DNA from: Acidimicrobiia bacterium
GTDB lineage: Bacteria > Actinomycetota > Acidimicrobiia > Spongiisociales > UBA5794
Assembly: GCA_030065575.1 (NCBI GenBank)
Contig: JASJDZ010000013.1
Span: 1-61,212 of the forward strand
Direction of reading: 5' to 3'
DNA length: 61,212 nucleotides
Shown here one piece after another: positions 51,147 through 59,832 of this stretch. A program made the position numbers and the translations under genes. Below the pieces are notes generated by a model. The model saw nothing but the letters and a program-made list of their open reading frames with translations, had not been told where the DNA came from and did not search any database. Within the stretch, counting starts at the first letter, position 1. Each line of letters starts with the position of its first letter.

Positions 51147-51602
51147 GTGAGCAAGCCGTCAAGGGTGTCCATTCGCGGCGATGACAGGCGCAAACACCGC
51201 ACTCCGCTGCGGTACCCCGAGCGGCGATCCGGGTTTGACCGTCGCAGCCGCAGCGGGTGGCGGGGCCGGTACGAAGCCAGCCTGCGCGAGCTTGCTGATC
51301 GACCCCGGACACTGTTGCTGGTTCTGGCAACGATCGTCGTGTTCAATTTCATGGACTACTGGCTGACGCTGCGGGTACTCCAGGCGGGTGGGAGTGAGCT
51401 CAATCCAATCATGGATCGCCTCTTCTCCATTGGTCCCGAGACCGCAGCGCTCGTGAAACTCGGACTGGCGGGAGCGGTGGCTCTCGGCTTGCTGGCTCTG
51501 CGTCGCTACCGCAGGACACTCGAAGTGGCGATCGCAGTGCTGTTGGGATACAGCGCGCTGATGTTCTATCACGTGCTGGTCGCCATCCGGATCGGTGCCT
51601 GA
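51147..51602 (+). CDS. DUF5658 membrane protein
   Basis: The 151-residue protein has an Arg-rich N-terminus (about 1-45, RRKHRTPLRYPERRSGFDRR) and three membrane helices (LLLVLATIVVFNFMDYWLTL; AALVKLGLAGAVALGLLALR; LEVAIAVLLGYSALMFYHVL). NFMDYWLTLRVLQAGGSELN matches the DUF5658 pattern of a membrane Asp and NP-type motif (here ELNPIMD). GTG 51147 is the start. Function unknown. Confidence 0.75.
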   Translation: MSKPSRVSIRGDDRRKHRTPLRYPERRSGFDRRSRSGWRGRYEASLRELADRPRTLLLVLATIVVFNFMDYWLTLRVLQAGGSELNPIMDRLFSIGPETAALVKLGLAGAVALGLLALRRYRRTLEVAIAVLLGYSALMFYHVLVAIRIGA

Positions 51603-51707
51603 CCACAGCCGGTACGGGTTTACCCGGGCAATCCACGGGGTCCGCTCAGGGTCGTTTCAGGGAGACACCCAATAGCGAGCTCTCCATCCATGGCACACCA
51701 TGTAGTC

Positions 51708-52127
51708 ATGGATACAACACACACCCCCCAAACCAAGACACGCCTCCGCCGCCCCCGCAACGGGCGCGTTCTAGGCGGTGTCGCCGCCGCGGTAGCCGAT
51801 CACACCGGCGCCTCGGTTGGCCTAGTACGTCTCGGCTTCCTGGTTACTGCCCTGCTTGGCGGATTCGGAATCGTTCTCTATGTCGCCGCATGGGCGCTCC
51901 TGCCCTCGGATGATGAGGAAGCGTCTCCCGCTGAGCGTTGGCTGCACAACCTGACAACACCGGGCAAGAGGCTCGGAGCATTCCTCGTCGGAATCGCCGG
52001 TCTCATCGTGCTGGCCGGCGCGGCCCCGGCGACCATCCTCGCAGCTGCGGTCTTGCTGGCCGCTGCCGCCCTATTCGCCAACGACAATCCAACGCCCGAA
52101 GCGGTAGCCGCAGAGAGCAAGGAGTAG
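51708..52127 (+). CDS. PspC-domain membrane protein
   Basis: The 139-residue protein has the PspC domain RLRRPRNGRVLGGVAAAVAD followed by GLVRLGFLVTALLGGFGIVL and YVAAWALLPSDDEE, then two more hydrophobic segments. PspC proteins take part in membrane stress responses. ATG 51708 has no clear ribosome site, and an ATG at 51690 is possible; a leaderless message would explain this. It ends 3 bases before the next gene. Confidence 0.82.
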   Translation: MDTTHTPQTKTRLRRPRNGRVLGGVAAAVADHTGASVGLVRLGFLVTALLGGFGIVLYVAAWALLPSDDEEASPAERWLHNLTTPGKRLGAFLVGIAGLIVLAGAAPATILAAAVLLAAAALFANDNPTPEAVAAESKE

Positions 52128-52130
52128 CTG

Positions 52131-52832
52131 ATGAAGATCACCAAACTCATCGCTGCAGTTGTCGGTGTACCCATGGTCATAGGCAGCTTCATGCTTGCGG
52201 TCGGCGGTGGGATCGCCCTTGCGGTCCCCGACGACGATGGATGGGTGAGCACCGGGCCGGTCGGCTTCGCAACCGATGCGGCAGCGCTCGTAGCTGAGGA
52301 CATCGAGATCGACTTCGGCAAAGAAGTCGCAGATGGCCGCACCTTCGTCAGCTGGGGCGAGATCCCGACAGAGCTCGAGATCAGCAGCCGCAACGGCAAG
52401 AGCGTATTCGTCGGCATCGCCCGCCAGGACGATGCTCGCGCCTACCTCAGTGGTGTCGCCAGCGACCGACTGACCTCGTTCGATGACCACCACGATGTCG
52501 AGCATGTTGCCGGCGCCTATCAGGCGACACCACCGGCTGAGTCCGACATCTGGGTCGCCTCCGCCGTCGACGGAACACTGGAATGGGAGATCCGTTCCGG
52601 GGACTGGGCGATCGTTGCTCTGAACAACGACGGCTCACCCGGGATCGACCTCGGAGTAACTGCGTCGGCCCAGATCCCGTTCCTGACTGCGATCGGCGTG
52701 GTCCTGGTCGCACTCGGGGTACTGGGAATGACCGGCGGTGCGCTGCTCACCTACTTCGGCGTACGCCGGGTCCGTGATCAGCAGACGACAGCTCCGGTGC
52801 CGCCGCCCGATGCCAATCCGATCGTGACCTGA
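52131..52832 (+). CDS. Two-helix membrane protein of unknown function
   Basis: The 233-residue protein has an N-terminal helix (LIAAVVGVPMVIGSFMLAVGG), an extracytoplasmic domain of about 150 residues (with FVGIARQDDARAYLSGVASD and WEIRSGDWAIVALNNDG), and a second helix (AIGVVLVALGVLGMTGGALLT). AAGGAG sets ATG 52131. It probably shares the pspC transcript. I recognise the plan from actinobacterial membrane proteins but no function. Confidence 0.75.
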   Translation: MKITKLIAAVVGVPMVIGSFMLAVGGGIALAVPDDDGWVSTGPVGFATDAAALVAEDIEIDFGKEVADGRTFVSWGEIPTELEISSRNGKSVFVGIARQDDARAYLSGVASDRLTSFDDHHDVEHVAGAYQATPPAESDIWVASAVDGTLEWEIRSGDWAIVALNNDGSPGIDLGVTASAQIPFLTAIGVVLVALGVLGMTGGALLTYFGVRRVRDQQTTAPVPPPDANPIVT

Positions 52833-52857
52833 TAGCAAACCACTCCTCCCCGGCTGC

Positions 52858-52881
52858 TGGGCGGGTCTCCGGACCCGCCCA
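52858..52881 (+). terminator. Hairpin terminator after the pspC pair
   Basis: TGGGCGGGTC (52858-52867) pairs with GACCCGCCCA (52872-52881) across TCCG. It lies 25 bases after the stop and before the heme A synthase gene; the tail CAGTTGTG is only weakly T-rich. Confidence 0.65.
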
Positions 52882-52962
52882 CAGTTGTGAATGACGCAGA
52901 TCCGCCGTCTGGATTCCCCACCAACCCTCGGCAGCGGTTCGCGCCGGCCCAAACCTGGTTGA

Positions 52963-54048
52963 ATGCGCTACGTGACGTCGCCATCGACATCCGCTGCACC
53001 AACTCGTGACCCCATCACACGCTGGCTGCTGATGGTCGCGTTCCTGATCGTGCTGATCGTCCTGGTTGGCGGTTTCGTCCGGCTATCGCGCGCGGGTCTT
53101 TCCATCGTCGAGTGGGACCTTGTCACTGGAATCGTGCCTCCGATCAGCGAGGCGGCCTGGCAGGACTCGTTCGCTGAGTATCAGCAATCCCCCGAGTACC
53201 AGCTGATCAACGAAGGCATGACTCTCTCTGAGTACCAACGGATCTTCTACTACGAGTGGGGACACCGGCTTCTTGGAAGAATTGCCGGCTTCCTGGTCAT
53301 CGCACCTCTCGCCTGGTTCATGTGGCGGCGCCGCCTGACCTTCGCCGAGGCTCTTCCCTATTGGGGCGTGGTGGCCATGTTTGGAATCCAGGGGGCACTC
53401 GGCTGGATCATGGTCTCCAGCGGCCTCCGCGATCGTCCCCTTGTGAGTCATTTCCGATTGACTATCCACCTCCTCGCCGCGGTGCTGCTGCTCGGCGTCG
53501 TTGTCTGGATGGCCCTCGATCGCATCCGTGCTGCTCGCGCCCCGGATGACGAAGCACCGGTGACCGCTACTGCGTATCGACTCACCTGGATTCTCATGGG
53601 CACGCTGGTACTGCAGCTCGCCTACGGAGGCCTCGTTGCCGGGCTCAAGGCCGGCTACCTTTCTGACACCTGGCCGGGCATGTTCGGACAACTGGTCCCG
53701 GGAGGGCTGCTGAGTCGATACGAGCCCTGGTGGCGCAACCTCTACGAGGCGCTCGGTTCCCATTGGGTTCATCGGTGGTTGGCGTTCGTGGTCGCCGCCT
53801 TTGCTGTCGCCGTCTTTGCTCGGATCGTCCGTGACCGCACCCAGGGGCGAGCGCGGAATGCCTCTCTCTGGCTTCTCGTCGCAGTGGCCGGACAGATCAT
53901 TCTTGGCATCTATGTCGTGCTGCTGGGCGTGCCGAAGTGGATCGCCCTCGCCCATCAAGGTCTGGCGATCGTCATGTTCTGTTTGCTGGTCGTAATCGCC
54001 CATCAAGCCTACGCCGAACGGCACCCTCGCCGGATGGTTCTCCGCTGA
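52963..54048 (+). CDS. ctaA: Heme A synthase, COX15/CtaA type
   Basis: The 361-residue protein with about eight membrane helices oxidises heme O to heme A for cytochrome c oxidase. Four His sites are seen: YEWGHRLLGR, LVSHFRLTIHL, GSHWVHRWLAF and IALAHQGLAI. The long first loop with IVEWDLVTGIVPPISEAAW and YQLINEGMTLSEYQRIFYYE is the mitochondrial/alphaproteobacterial COX15 form rather than the shorter Bacillus CtaA form. ATG 52963, or a GTG four codons later. Confidence 0.93.
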   Translation: MRYVTSPSTSAAPTRDPITRWLLMVAFLIVLIVLVGGFVRLSRAGLSIVEWDLVTGIVPPISEAAWQDSFAEYQQSPEYQLINEGMTLSEYQRIFYYEWGHRLLGRIAGFLVIAPLAWFMWRRRLTFAEALPYWGVVAMFGIQGALGWIMVSSGLRDRPLVSHFRLTIHLLAAVLLLGVVVWMALDRIRAARAPDDEAPVTATAYRLTWILMGTLVLQLAYGGLVAGLKAGYLSDTWPGMFGQLVPGGLLSRYEPWWRNLYEALGSHWVHRWLAFVVAAFAVAVFARIVRDRTQGRARNASLWLLVAVAGQIILGIYVVLLGVPKWIALAHQGLAIVMFCLLVVIAHQAYAERHPRRMVLR

Positions 54049-54119
54049 AGCCCTCGAGCCCGATTGCGCGTTCGACAATGTGGCTGCAATCGCAGGGCAC
54101 TATCCGGTGCTCAGAGTTA

Positions 54120-54578
54120 CTACGAGTCCTGCGCAGAATCGGGCACGACCACCAGGGCGTTACCACGCACCTCGGCAACCCGCACATGGGTCCCTTCGGT
54201 GATAGTCGCCCCATCCGTTGACAGGGCCCGCCAGGTCTCAGCCCCGATCCGAACCCGTCCTGCATTCCTTCCTTCGATTGTTCGGGTAACCACGCCCCCG
54301 GCGTCGACGTATCGGTTGGCGCCCTCGTGGGTCGCCGGTGGGGCCGAACGTATCCGTTTGCCGTAGCGGACCGCCCAAAAGAGCGTGGCACCACTGAACC
54401 CCGCAAAGACGGCAAGCACTACCGGTATCGGTGCACCTAGGGCAGTCGCTGCGGCTGCGGCCAAGGCTCCGACCGCAAATGGCAGGAGAAAGAAGGTACC
54501 CGTGAGCAACTCGGCAACACCGGAGACGACACCGCCCAGGAGCCAAAGGAGGATTGCCAGGTCGATGCCATCCAACAT
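54120..54578 (-). CDS. NfeD-like membrane protein
   Basis: The 152-residue protein has three membrane helices (IDLAILLWLLGGVVSGVAEL, LLPFAVGALAAAAATALG, VVLAVFAGFSGATLFWAV) and a C-terminal OB-fold (GAGVVTRTIEGRNAGRVRIG-like, here DAGGVVTRTIEGRNAGRV, then GTHVRVAEVRGNALVVV), the short NfeD plan. Partners are usually flotillin-like proteins; here the neighbour upstream is an MscS channel, three bases away. Convergent with ctaA. Confidence 0.85.
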   Translation of the reverse strand: MLDGIDLAILLWLLGGVVSGVAELLTGTFFLLPFAVGALAAAAATALGAPIPVVLAVFAGFSGATLFWAVRYGKRIRSAPPATHEGANRYVDAGGVVTRTIEGRNAGRVRIGAETWRALSTDGATITEGTHVRVAEVRGNALVVVPDSAQDS

Positions 54579-54581
54579 GCC

Positions 54582-55502
54582 TCACCCCGTTTCTGGTGAC
54601 GGGGAATCGTCGTGGCGGAGCGCAACCGGCCCACTGAGGAAAGTGCGTACGGTCGGGTAGGCCAACTCGACGTTGGGTGTCTGGTCGATGCCGTCGAGAA
54701 CGGCTTCCCAGATTGCTGCGGCGATGTCACGCAATCGTCGTGCCGGAACGAGATAGCGAGCCGTGAACAGCACGCCGCTGTCTTCGACCGATAGGTACAC
54801 GATCGGAGTGAGCGAGCCGAACTTGATGTGATAGACCTCAGCCGTCTGCCTGATGTTCTTGCCGGCAATGTGCTCGATATCAGGAGCATGGGCATTGACA
54901 GCCCCGGTCACGATTCTCCGGGCCTCCTCCCGGCTCGACTCGAAGGTGACCAGTACCGGGATCTCCTGCCAGATGTACTCGAAACCCTCCGTGTAGTTAG
55001 CGACCTGCTCGCCGAACAGAAGCCCGTTCGGGACGTGGACGAGCCGCCCTGTGGATTGCTCTGCGTCGATCCAATTGCCCACCTCCATCAGGGAGAAGCG
55101 GAAGAGCCGGATATCGACGACGTCGCCTTTGGTCCCGCCGATCTCGATTCGATCCCCCACCCGGAACGGCCGGCGACTCAGGATGTAGATCCAGCCGGCC
55201 ATGTTCTTGAGCACATCCGACAGGGCGATGGCGATACCTGCAGACAACAAGCCCAGGAATGTCGGCAGGTCGTTGAACGCGTCGATCCAGATGAACGCCA
55301 TCGCACTGAGGCCGACGACGGTGACAACATACGTAGCTACCTTGCGGGCCCGATACCCGACCCAGGCTTCCTCGAATCGACTCCGCACCGAACGCAGCAC
55401 AAGGGAACGTCCCACCAGGAGGAGAATCACGGTTACGAGCGACGCCAGTATCTTCAGCTGTGTCGATTCTGAGATCCCTAGGTAGTCAGAGATCACATCC
55501 AT
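54582..55502 (-). CDS. MscS-family mechanosensitive ion channel
   Basis: The 306-residue protein has four membrane segments, a pore helix region FLGLLSAGIAIALSDVLKNM, and the MscS beta domain (RRPFRVGDRIEIGGTKGDVV, then LVHVPNGLLFGEQVANYT), followed by an alpha/beta C-terminal domain. It should open under membrane tension after osmotic down-shock or modulate envelope tension. It lies just upstream of the nfeD-like gene on the same transcript. Confidence 0.88.
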   Translation of the reverse strand: MDVISDYLGISESTQLKILASLVTVILLLVGRSLVLRSVRSRFEEAWVGYRARKVATYVVTVVGLSAMAFIWIDAFNDLPTFLGLLSAGIAIALSDVLKNMAGWIYILSRRPFRVGDRIEIGGTKGDVVDIRLFRFSLMEVGNWIDAEQSTGRLVHVPNGLLFGEQVANYTEGFEYIWQEIPVLVTFESSREEARRIVTGAVNAHAPDIEHIAGKNIRQTAEVYHIKFGSLTPIVYLSVEDSGVLFTARYLVPARRLRDIAAAIWEAVLDGIDQTPNVELAYPTVRTFLSGPVALRHDDSPSPETG

Positions 55503-55579
55503 GCGGGACGTCCCTTCCGATCAGACCGACGATATCTGTGCGCAGGCACAGAGTATCAACCTAGGGACGGGGAGCGCCG

Positions 55580-56254
55580 CTAGTCGCGGTCGGCCTTCTT
55601 CTCGTCGTAGTAGTCGAGACGTTCGAGCGGCATCACCAGCGAGGTGAGCACGTTCATCAGATGGCTGGTTATCCGTTTCAGATATCGGCATAGCAACGCT
55701 CGCGAGACTGCGCCGCTTGCTGATTCGGTCGACTCGAGCTGAGCCATCACACACTCGTCGAATCGGTCCTGGGCCTCGTCCATCTCGGCAATGAGGACAT
55801 GAGCAGCCTCGGTGTCGCGCTCTTGATAGATGCGCGCCGACTCGGCAACGTAGCGGGAAGTCTGATCCCGCATCCCCATCAGCCAGCTCAGATCATCGGC
55901 ACCGGAAAGATCAATTCCGGCGTCGGCCAGATCCCAGATGTTCTTGCAGTGGTCGCCGACGCGCTCGGCATCCTTGACGATGCTCATTGCAATCAGAACC
56001 CGGGTGAGGTCGACCCGCTCGCCGGCAACCGCAGCGTGGACCACCAATCTCCGGCGGACTTCCCGTTCGGCACGGTTGACCCTCTTGTCGCTCTTCCGGA
56101 CTTCCTTGCCCACAACCTTGGCCGCAGTGCCACCGAGCAAGGCGTTGATAGCCAGATCGAAGGTGTGGCGGTCGTCCTGGAGCATCTGAACAATGAGCGA
56201 CTCGATCTCCTCGAGTGGCTTGTCCGATCCCCCTTTGAAGAATTCCATAACCAT
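55580..56254 (-). CDS. PhoU-domain protein
   Basis: The 224-residue all-helical protein carries PhoU-like metal-binding segments EIESLIVQMLQDDRHTFDLA, LTRVLIAMSIVKDAERVGDH and ALLCRYLKRITSHLMNVLTS, with the E/DxxxD pattern (DAERVGD). ATG 56254 is set by AGGAGA. It lies 9 bases after the Na/Pi cotransporter gene, whose activity it probably tunes; fused NptA-PhoU proteins exist in other bacteria. Confidence 0.88.
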   Translation of the reverse strand: MVMEFFKGGSDKPLEEIESLIVQMLQDDRHTFDLAINALLGGTAAKVVGKEVRKSDKRVNRAEREVRRRLVVHAAVAGERVDLTRVLIAMSIVKDAERVGDHCKNIWDLADAGIDLSGADDLSWLMGMRDQTSRYVAESARIYQERDTEAAHVLIAEMDEAQDRFDECVMAQLESTESASGAVSRALLCRYLKRITSHLMNVLTSLVMPLERLDYYDEKKADRD

Positions 56255-56263
56255 GTTGATCTC

Positions 56264-57439
56264 CTACTGAAGAATGAGAACGCCGATGATGGGTACCACT
56301 ATGAACAGCCCGACGACGTAGACGACGACGATTGACTTGCGCACTTCGGCGAGGACGGCGAGTCGCTCTGCGATCTTCACCGGTATAGGCCGCAGAATCG
56401 GTATCGAATAGAAGACCGCGACACCGATGGTGTTGAAGAAGAAGTGGACCAGGCCGATAACTAGGCCTTCCTCACTCTCGGAAGCCAGCGACGCAAGCAT
56501 GGCCGTGATAGTGGTTCCGATGTTGGCGCCGAGCGTGATCGGGAAGGCGCTGCGCAACGTCACTACCCCTGCCGCGATCATCGGTACCAGTACCGAGGTT
56601 GTGATACTCGACGACTGCACCATGACGGTGATCACGATGCCGATCGCAATTGCCGAGAGACCGCCGCCCTTCATCAGCACCGTGTTGATGGAACGCTCGA
56701 TTCGGCCGGCCATCACCAAGCGCATGTTCCTCGTCACGTACGCAAGAGCGAAGAAGATCAAGCCAAGCCCGAAGATCAGCATGACGATGCCGACCACGTT
56801 CTCGCTGGCGTTGAAGCTCTCGAGAATGCGGTCGAGTAGCTTCACCGGTGCTTTGACCGCGCTCTTGATCGGCGAGTCGGCCTTTTCGAAGCCTCCCCAC
56901 CCCAACGCGGTCAGGATGTCGGCGGCTCGCTCGGCCAGCCTGGTCAAGAATCCGGTAGCCAGCTCCAGCGGTAGCATCACGCCGACCGCCAGCAGATTGA
57001 AGAAGTCGTGCATCGTCGCACCGGCAAAGGCGAGTCGGAACTCCTTCGTCCGCCGCAGGAAACCAAGCGAGGCGAGGGTATTGGTGACCGTGGTGCCGAT
57101 GTTGGCACCCATGATCATCGGCACGGCCAGATCCAGTGGCAGCGATCCCGCACCGACCAGCCCGACGATGGTTGCCGTGGTCACCGAGGAGGACTGGACG
57201 AGCACCGTGGCGAGAGTACCCACAAAGAGCCCGGCGATTGGATTGGATACCGACGCAAACAAGCTGTCGGTGAATTCGGAGCCAAAGGACTTGATCCCGG
57301 TCTCTAGTGCCTTGATCCCGACCAGGAAGAGATACAGCAGGCCGACCACAAACAGGACGCGTACCCACGGCGGGAAGCGGTCATCGGTCGGATGCTCTGG
57401 GGCCGCTTGATCGGTAGCTAGCTGGTCCACGGAGCGCAT
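56264..57439 (-). CDS. Na+/phosphate cotransporter, NptA/PNaS family
   Basis: The 391-residue membrane protein has the two inverted repeats of the family, each with a QSSS motif: TVLVQSSSVTTATIVGLVGA and VMVQSSSITTSVLVPMIAAG, and the companion GANIGTTVTNTLASLG and GANIGTTITAMLASLA. It imports phosphate with sodium. It is the first gene of an operon with phoU-like 55580. Confidence 0.93.
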   Translation of the reverse strand: MRSVDQLATDQAAPEHPTDDRFPPWVRVLFVVGLLYLFLVGIKALETGIKSFGSEFTDSLFASVSNPIAGLFVGTLATVLVQSSSVTTATIVGLVGAGSLPLDLAVPMIMGANIGTTVTNTLASLGFLRRTKEFRLAFAGATMHDFFNLLAVGVMLPLELATGFLTRLAERAADILTALGWGGFEKADSPIKSAVKAPVKLLDRILESFNASENVVGIVMLIFGLGLIFFALAYVTRNMRLVMAGRIERSINTVLMKGGGLSAIAIGIVITVMVQSSSITTSVLVPMIAAGVVTLRSAFPITLGANIGTTITAMLASLASESEEGLVIGLVHFFFNTIGVAVFYSIPILRPIPVKIAERLAVLAEVRKSIVVVYVVGLFIVVPIIGVLILQ

Positions 57440-57733
57440 CCCCGCAGCAGAAGCCGAGTAATCCCCCGGGTTGGGGCCGAAGCATCCGTCGGGCCCGAAG
57501 CCAATAGGACGCTGCCACCCCCCTTCATACGTGCCAGCGCCACATTGTCCTCCTCAACAGGGTGCACGACGGATGCGTCTCTTATTTGGCACCATCTCAT
57601 CGTTGGCGTAGATGGCGCTGTGGCGATTCTGCCAGGTTGGGCGATCGCACCCAACTCCGCTCCACTCAGAGCGGACCGTTCCTCGGCACCCGGTACCATC
57701 ACGACGTCCGGCGCAACATGGAAAGGCACTTCG

Positions 57734-58840
57734 ATGGCAAAGGTGTTCCGCTACGGCCTGTACGGAGTCGGGCGAATCGGCAAGGTGCACGGACAGATCG
57801 TCAAGGATCAGGGCCACTCGATCGTGGCTGTCGGCGACGAAGTCCCCGCTGCGGCCGACGTCGCGGCCGAAGCCCTCGGCGAGCCGCAGATCCCCCGCTT
57901 CAGCGACCCGCAGCGGATGATTGACTCTGTCGACCTCGATGCTGTGATCATCTCGTCGCACACGAAGGACCATGCCCGCGATGCGCGCCCGTTCGTAGTC
58001 GCAGGAATTCCGGTCTACCTGGAGAAACCGCTGACGTCGGAATTGCCCGAAGCGTTCGACTTCGTAGCGGACGTTGGCAGCGATCCGCACCTCATCCAGA
58101 TCGGACTGCAGCGCAGGTTCGACGAAGCGCTGCTACATGCGAAGGAAATGCTCGACGACGGGATGATCGGGCCGATTCGGGAGATCCGTTCCATCCTTCG
58201 CGACCAGTTCCCGCCTCCGCCCACCTACACCAGCCGCGGACTGATCATCGACATGGGGATCCACGTCGCGGATGAGGCACTCTGGCTGCTCGGCGAGTAT
58301 CCCAGCGAGGTTTGGGCCCGAATGCTGAGCGCCAAGCACTACGACAGCCCGGTCGATGAGGGCGGCAACACTGCGTTCGTAGGATTCACCACGCCCGCGG
58401 GCACAATCGGCCGCCTCGACCTGAGCCGAACCCACGCCTCCGGCTACAACAACGAGACTTACATCATCGGCACGGAAGGCACCATCCACGTTGGGCGCTT
58501 CATGGGCTATCCGGGTCCGATCCCGGTAGAGCTATGGACGGCAAGCGGCGAGCTGCACCCGCAGTCACAGACGTTTGAGATGGCTCGGCTCGCCGGCGAC
58601 TACGCAGAATTTCAGCCGCGCTTTCACACCACATACCAGCGCGCCCACGCCGGATTCCGTCATGCTGTCGAGTCAGGAGAGCCGTTCCGGGTAACTCAGA
58701 ACGATGTGCTCAGCGCCCAAGCCTTTGTCGAGGCAGCCCATCTGTCGGCACTCGATGAGGGCCGCAGCAGACGTTTCGCCCACTCCGACGATGTTCAAGA
58801 GTTCCGGGAACTGACCGTTGCCAACGGCCTACTGGATTAG
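57734..58840 (+). CDS. Gfo/Idh/MocA-family oxidoreductase
   Basis: The 368-residue NAD(P)-dependent dehydrogenase has the Rossmann motif YGLYGVGRIGKVHGQIV, the catalytic lysine in VYLEKPLTSE, and GLIIDMGIHVADEALWLLGE with the Asp/His pair. It resembles inositol or other sugar dehydrogenases (IolG-like), but no inositol genes are next to it. ATG 57734 follows GGAAAGG; the 294 bases upstream, shared with the divergent cotransporter gene, show no further gene. Confidence 0.88.
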   Translation: MAKVFRYGLYGVGRIGKVHGQIVKDQGHSIVAVGDEVPAAADVAAEALGEPQIPRFSDPQRMIDSVDLDAVIISSHTKDHARDARPFVVAGIPVYLEKPLTSELPEAFDFVADVGSDPHLIQIGLQRRFDEALLHAKEMLDDGMIGPIREIRSILRDQFPPPPTYTSRGLIIDMGIHVADEALWLLGEYPSEVWARMLSAKHYDSPVDEGGNTAFVGFTTPAGTIGRLDLSRTHASGYNNETYIIGTEGTIHVGRFMGYPGPIPVELWTASGELHPQSQTFEMARLAGDYAEFQPRFHTTYQRAHAGFRHAVESGEPFRVTQNDVLSAQAFVEAAHLSALDEGRSRRFAHSDDVQEFRELTVANGLLD

Positions 58841-58858
58841 GGCACTAGTCGCATGACA

Positions 58859-58888
58859 AGAGGCCCCGCCGTTCCTGGCGGGGCCTCT
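58859..58888. terminator. Bidirectional hairpin terminator between convergent genes
   Basis: AGAGGCCCCGCC (58859-58870) pairs perfectly with GGCGGGGCCTCT (58877-58888) across GTTCCT. It lies between the oxidoreductase stop and the stop of the convergent binding-protein gene, and can serve both. Confidence 0.75.
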
Positions 58889-58921
58889 GACATTGAACCA
58901 GGCTGACCTGGAGCGATGATT

Positions 58922-59824
58922 CTAGATGAGACCCTTCTCCTCGAGCCACTCAGTAGCGACGTCGTCAGACTCGCGCTTGGCGATGTCCGTCTCTGTGTTC
59001 CACGCCAGCAGGTCCGCCGTCGTGATCATCGCGCTCAACTCGTTCAGGTCGTCGCGCAACTGATCGCCGTACTCGTCAAGCACCGCCGTCTTCACAATGG
59101 GCGCAATGTTCTGCGCAGGGTGCAATCCCTTGTCATCCTCGAGGACCTTGAAACCCTCCTCGGTGATCTGCGGCGCTGTTGTGTTCCAAACAACGGCATC
59201 AACCTCACCGGCAGCGAGGGCCTCGCCGAGCAGCGTGCCGAACTCAATCGTCACCGTACTGGCGAACTCGATGCCGTAGATGGCGGGATCGGTATAGCCC
59301 AGGAAGCACTGGGGCCGCTCGAAGCACTGGGCGGATGCACCGAACACGTATCCGAGGTCGGCGACGTCGCTGATAGTGCTCGCAGGAGAGTCACCACGTA
59401 CCACGAAGGCATCGCCATCGACGGCTGGTGAGTAGTCGAGCAGCGTGGCGCCGATCTCCTGGTACGCCGGGCCGATGATGGCCACTACCGCATCCGGATC
59501 GGCCGAGGTCGCAGCGTCCGGGGCGAGGGCGGTCAGCGAGCCACCGATGTAGTCGACAATGAGGTCGAGTTCGTCGTTGCGCAGCCCGTCGATTGCCTCA
59601 GTGCGGAAACCCGCCGCGGTGAGAATCTCGACGTCGTAGCCCTTGGCCTGAAGATACTGGCCGTAGACCTCTGCGATCGTAACTGCCTCGCTGAAGTCCT
59701 GGCCGCGGAGGCGAATCGTCGGTCCATCAATGGAGGATTCGCCGTCGCCGTCGCCGCAGGCGGTCATGATGACGGCGAGCGCCACCACGAGCAGAATCAG
59801 CTTCTTGAGTATTGGATAGTTCAT
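58922..59824 (-). CDS. Glycine betaine/choline-type ABC transporter binding lipoprotein
   Basis: The 300-residue protein has a lipoprotein signal (LILLVVALAVIMTACGDG) and the OpuAC/ProX-like solute-binding domain: IRLRGQDFSEAVTIAEVYGQ, ELDLIVDYIGGSLTAL, and LAAGEVDAVVWNTTAPQITE. Two Cys in SAQCFERPQCFLGY could form a disulfide. It is the last gene of an operon with two permeases and probably captures betaine, choline or proline-betaine outside the cell. Confidence 0.88.
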   Translation of the reverse strand: MNYPILKKLILLVVALAVIMTACGDGDGESSIDGPTIRLRGQDFSEAVTIAEVYGQYLQAKGYDVEILTAAGFRTEAIDGLRNDELDLIVDYIGGSLTALAPDAATSADPDAVVAIIGPAYQEIGATLLDYSPAVDGDAFVVRGDSPASTISDVADLGYVFGASAQCFERPQCFLGYTDPAIYGIEFASTVTIEFGTLLGEALAAGEVDAVVWNTTAPQITEEGFKVLEDDKGLHPAQNIAPIVKTAVLDEYGDQLRDDLNELSAMITTADLLAWNTETDIAKRESDDVATEWLEEKGLI

Positions 59825-59832
59825 GGTTCCTT

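Noticed and set aside
57418-57729. A 103-residue minus-strand frame in the 294-base gap before the oxidoreductase gene
   Set aside because: It would overlap the start of the cotransporter gene, shows no domain, and its start coincides with the ribosome-site region of the gene on the other strand. I treat the gap as a divergent promoter region.
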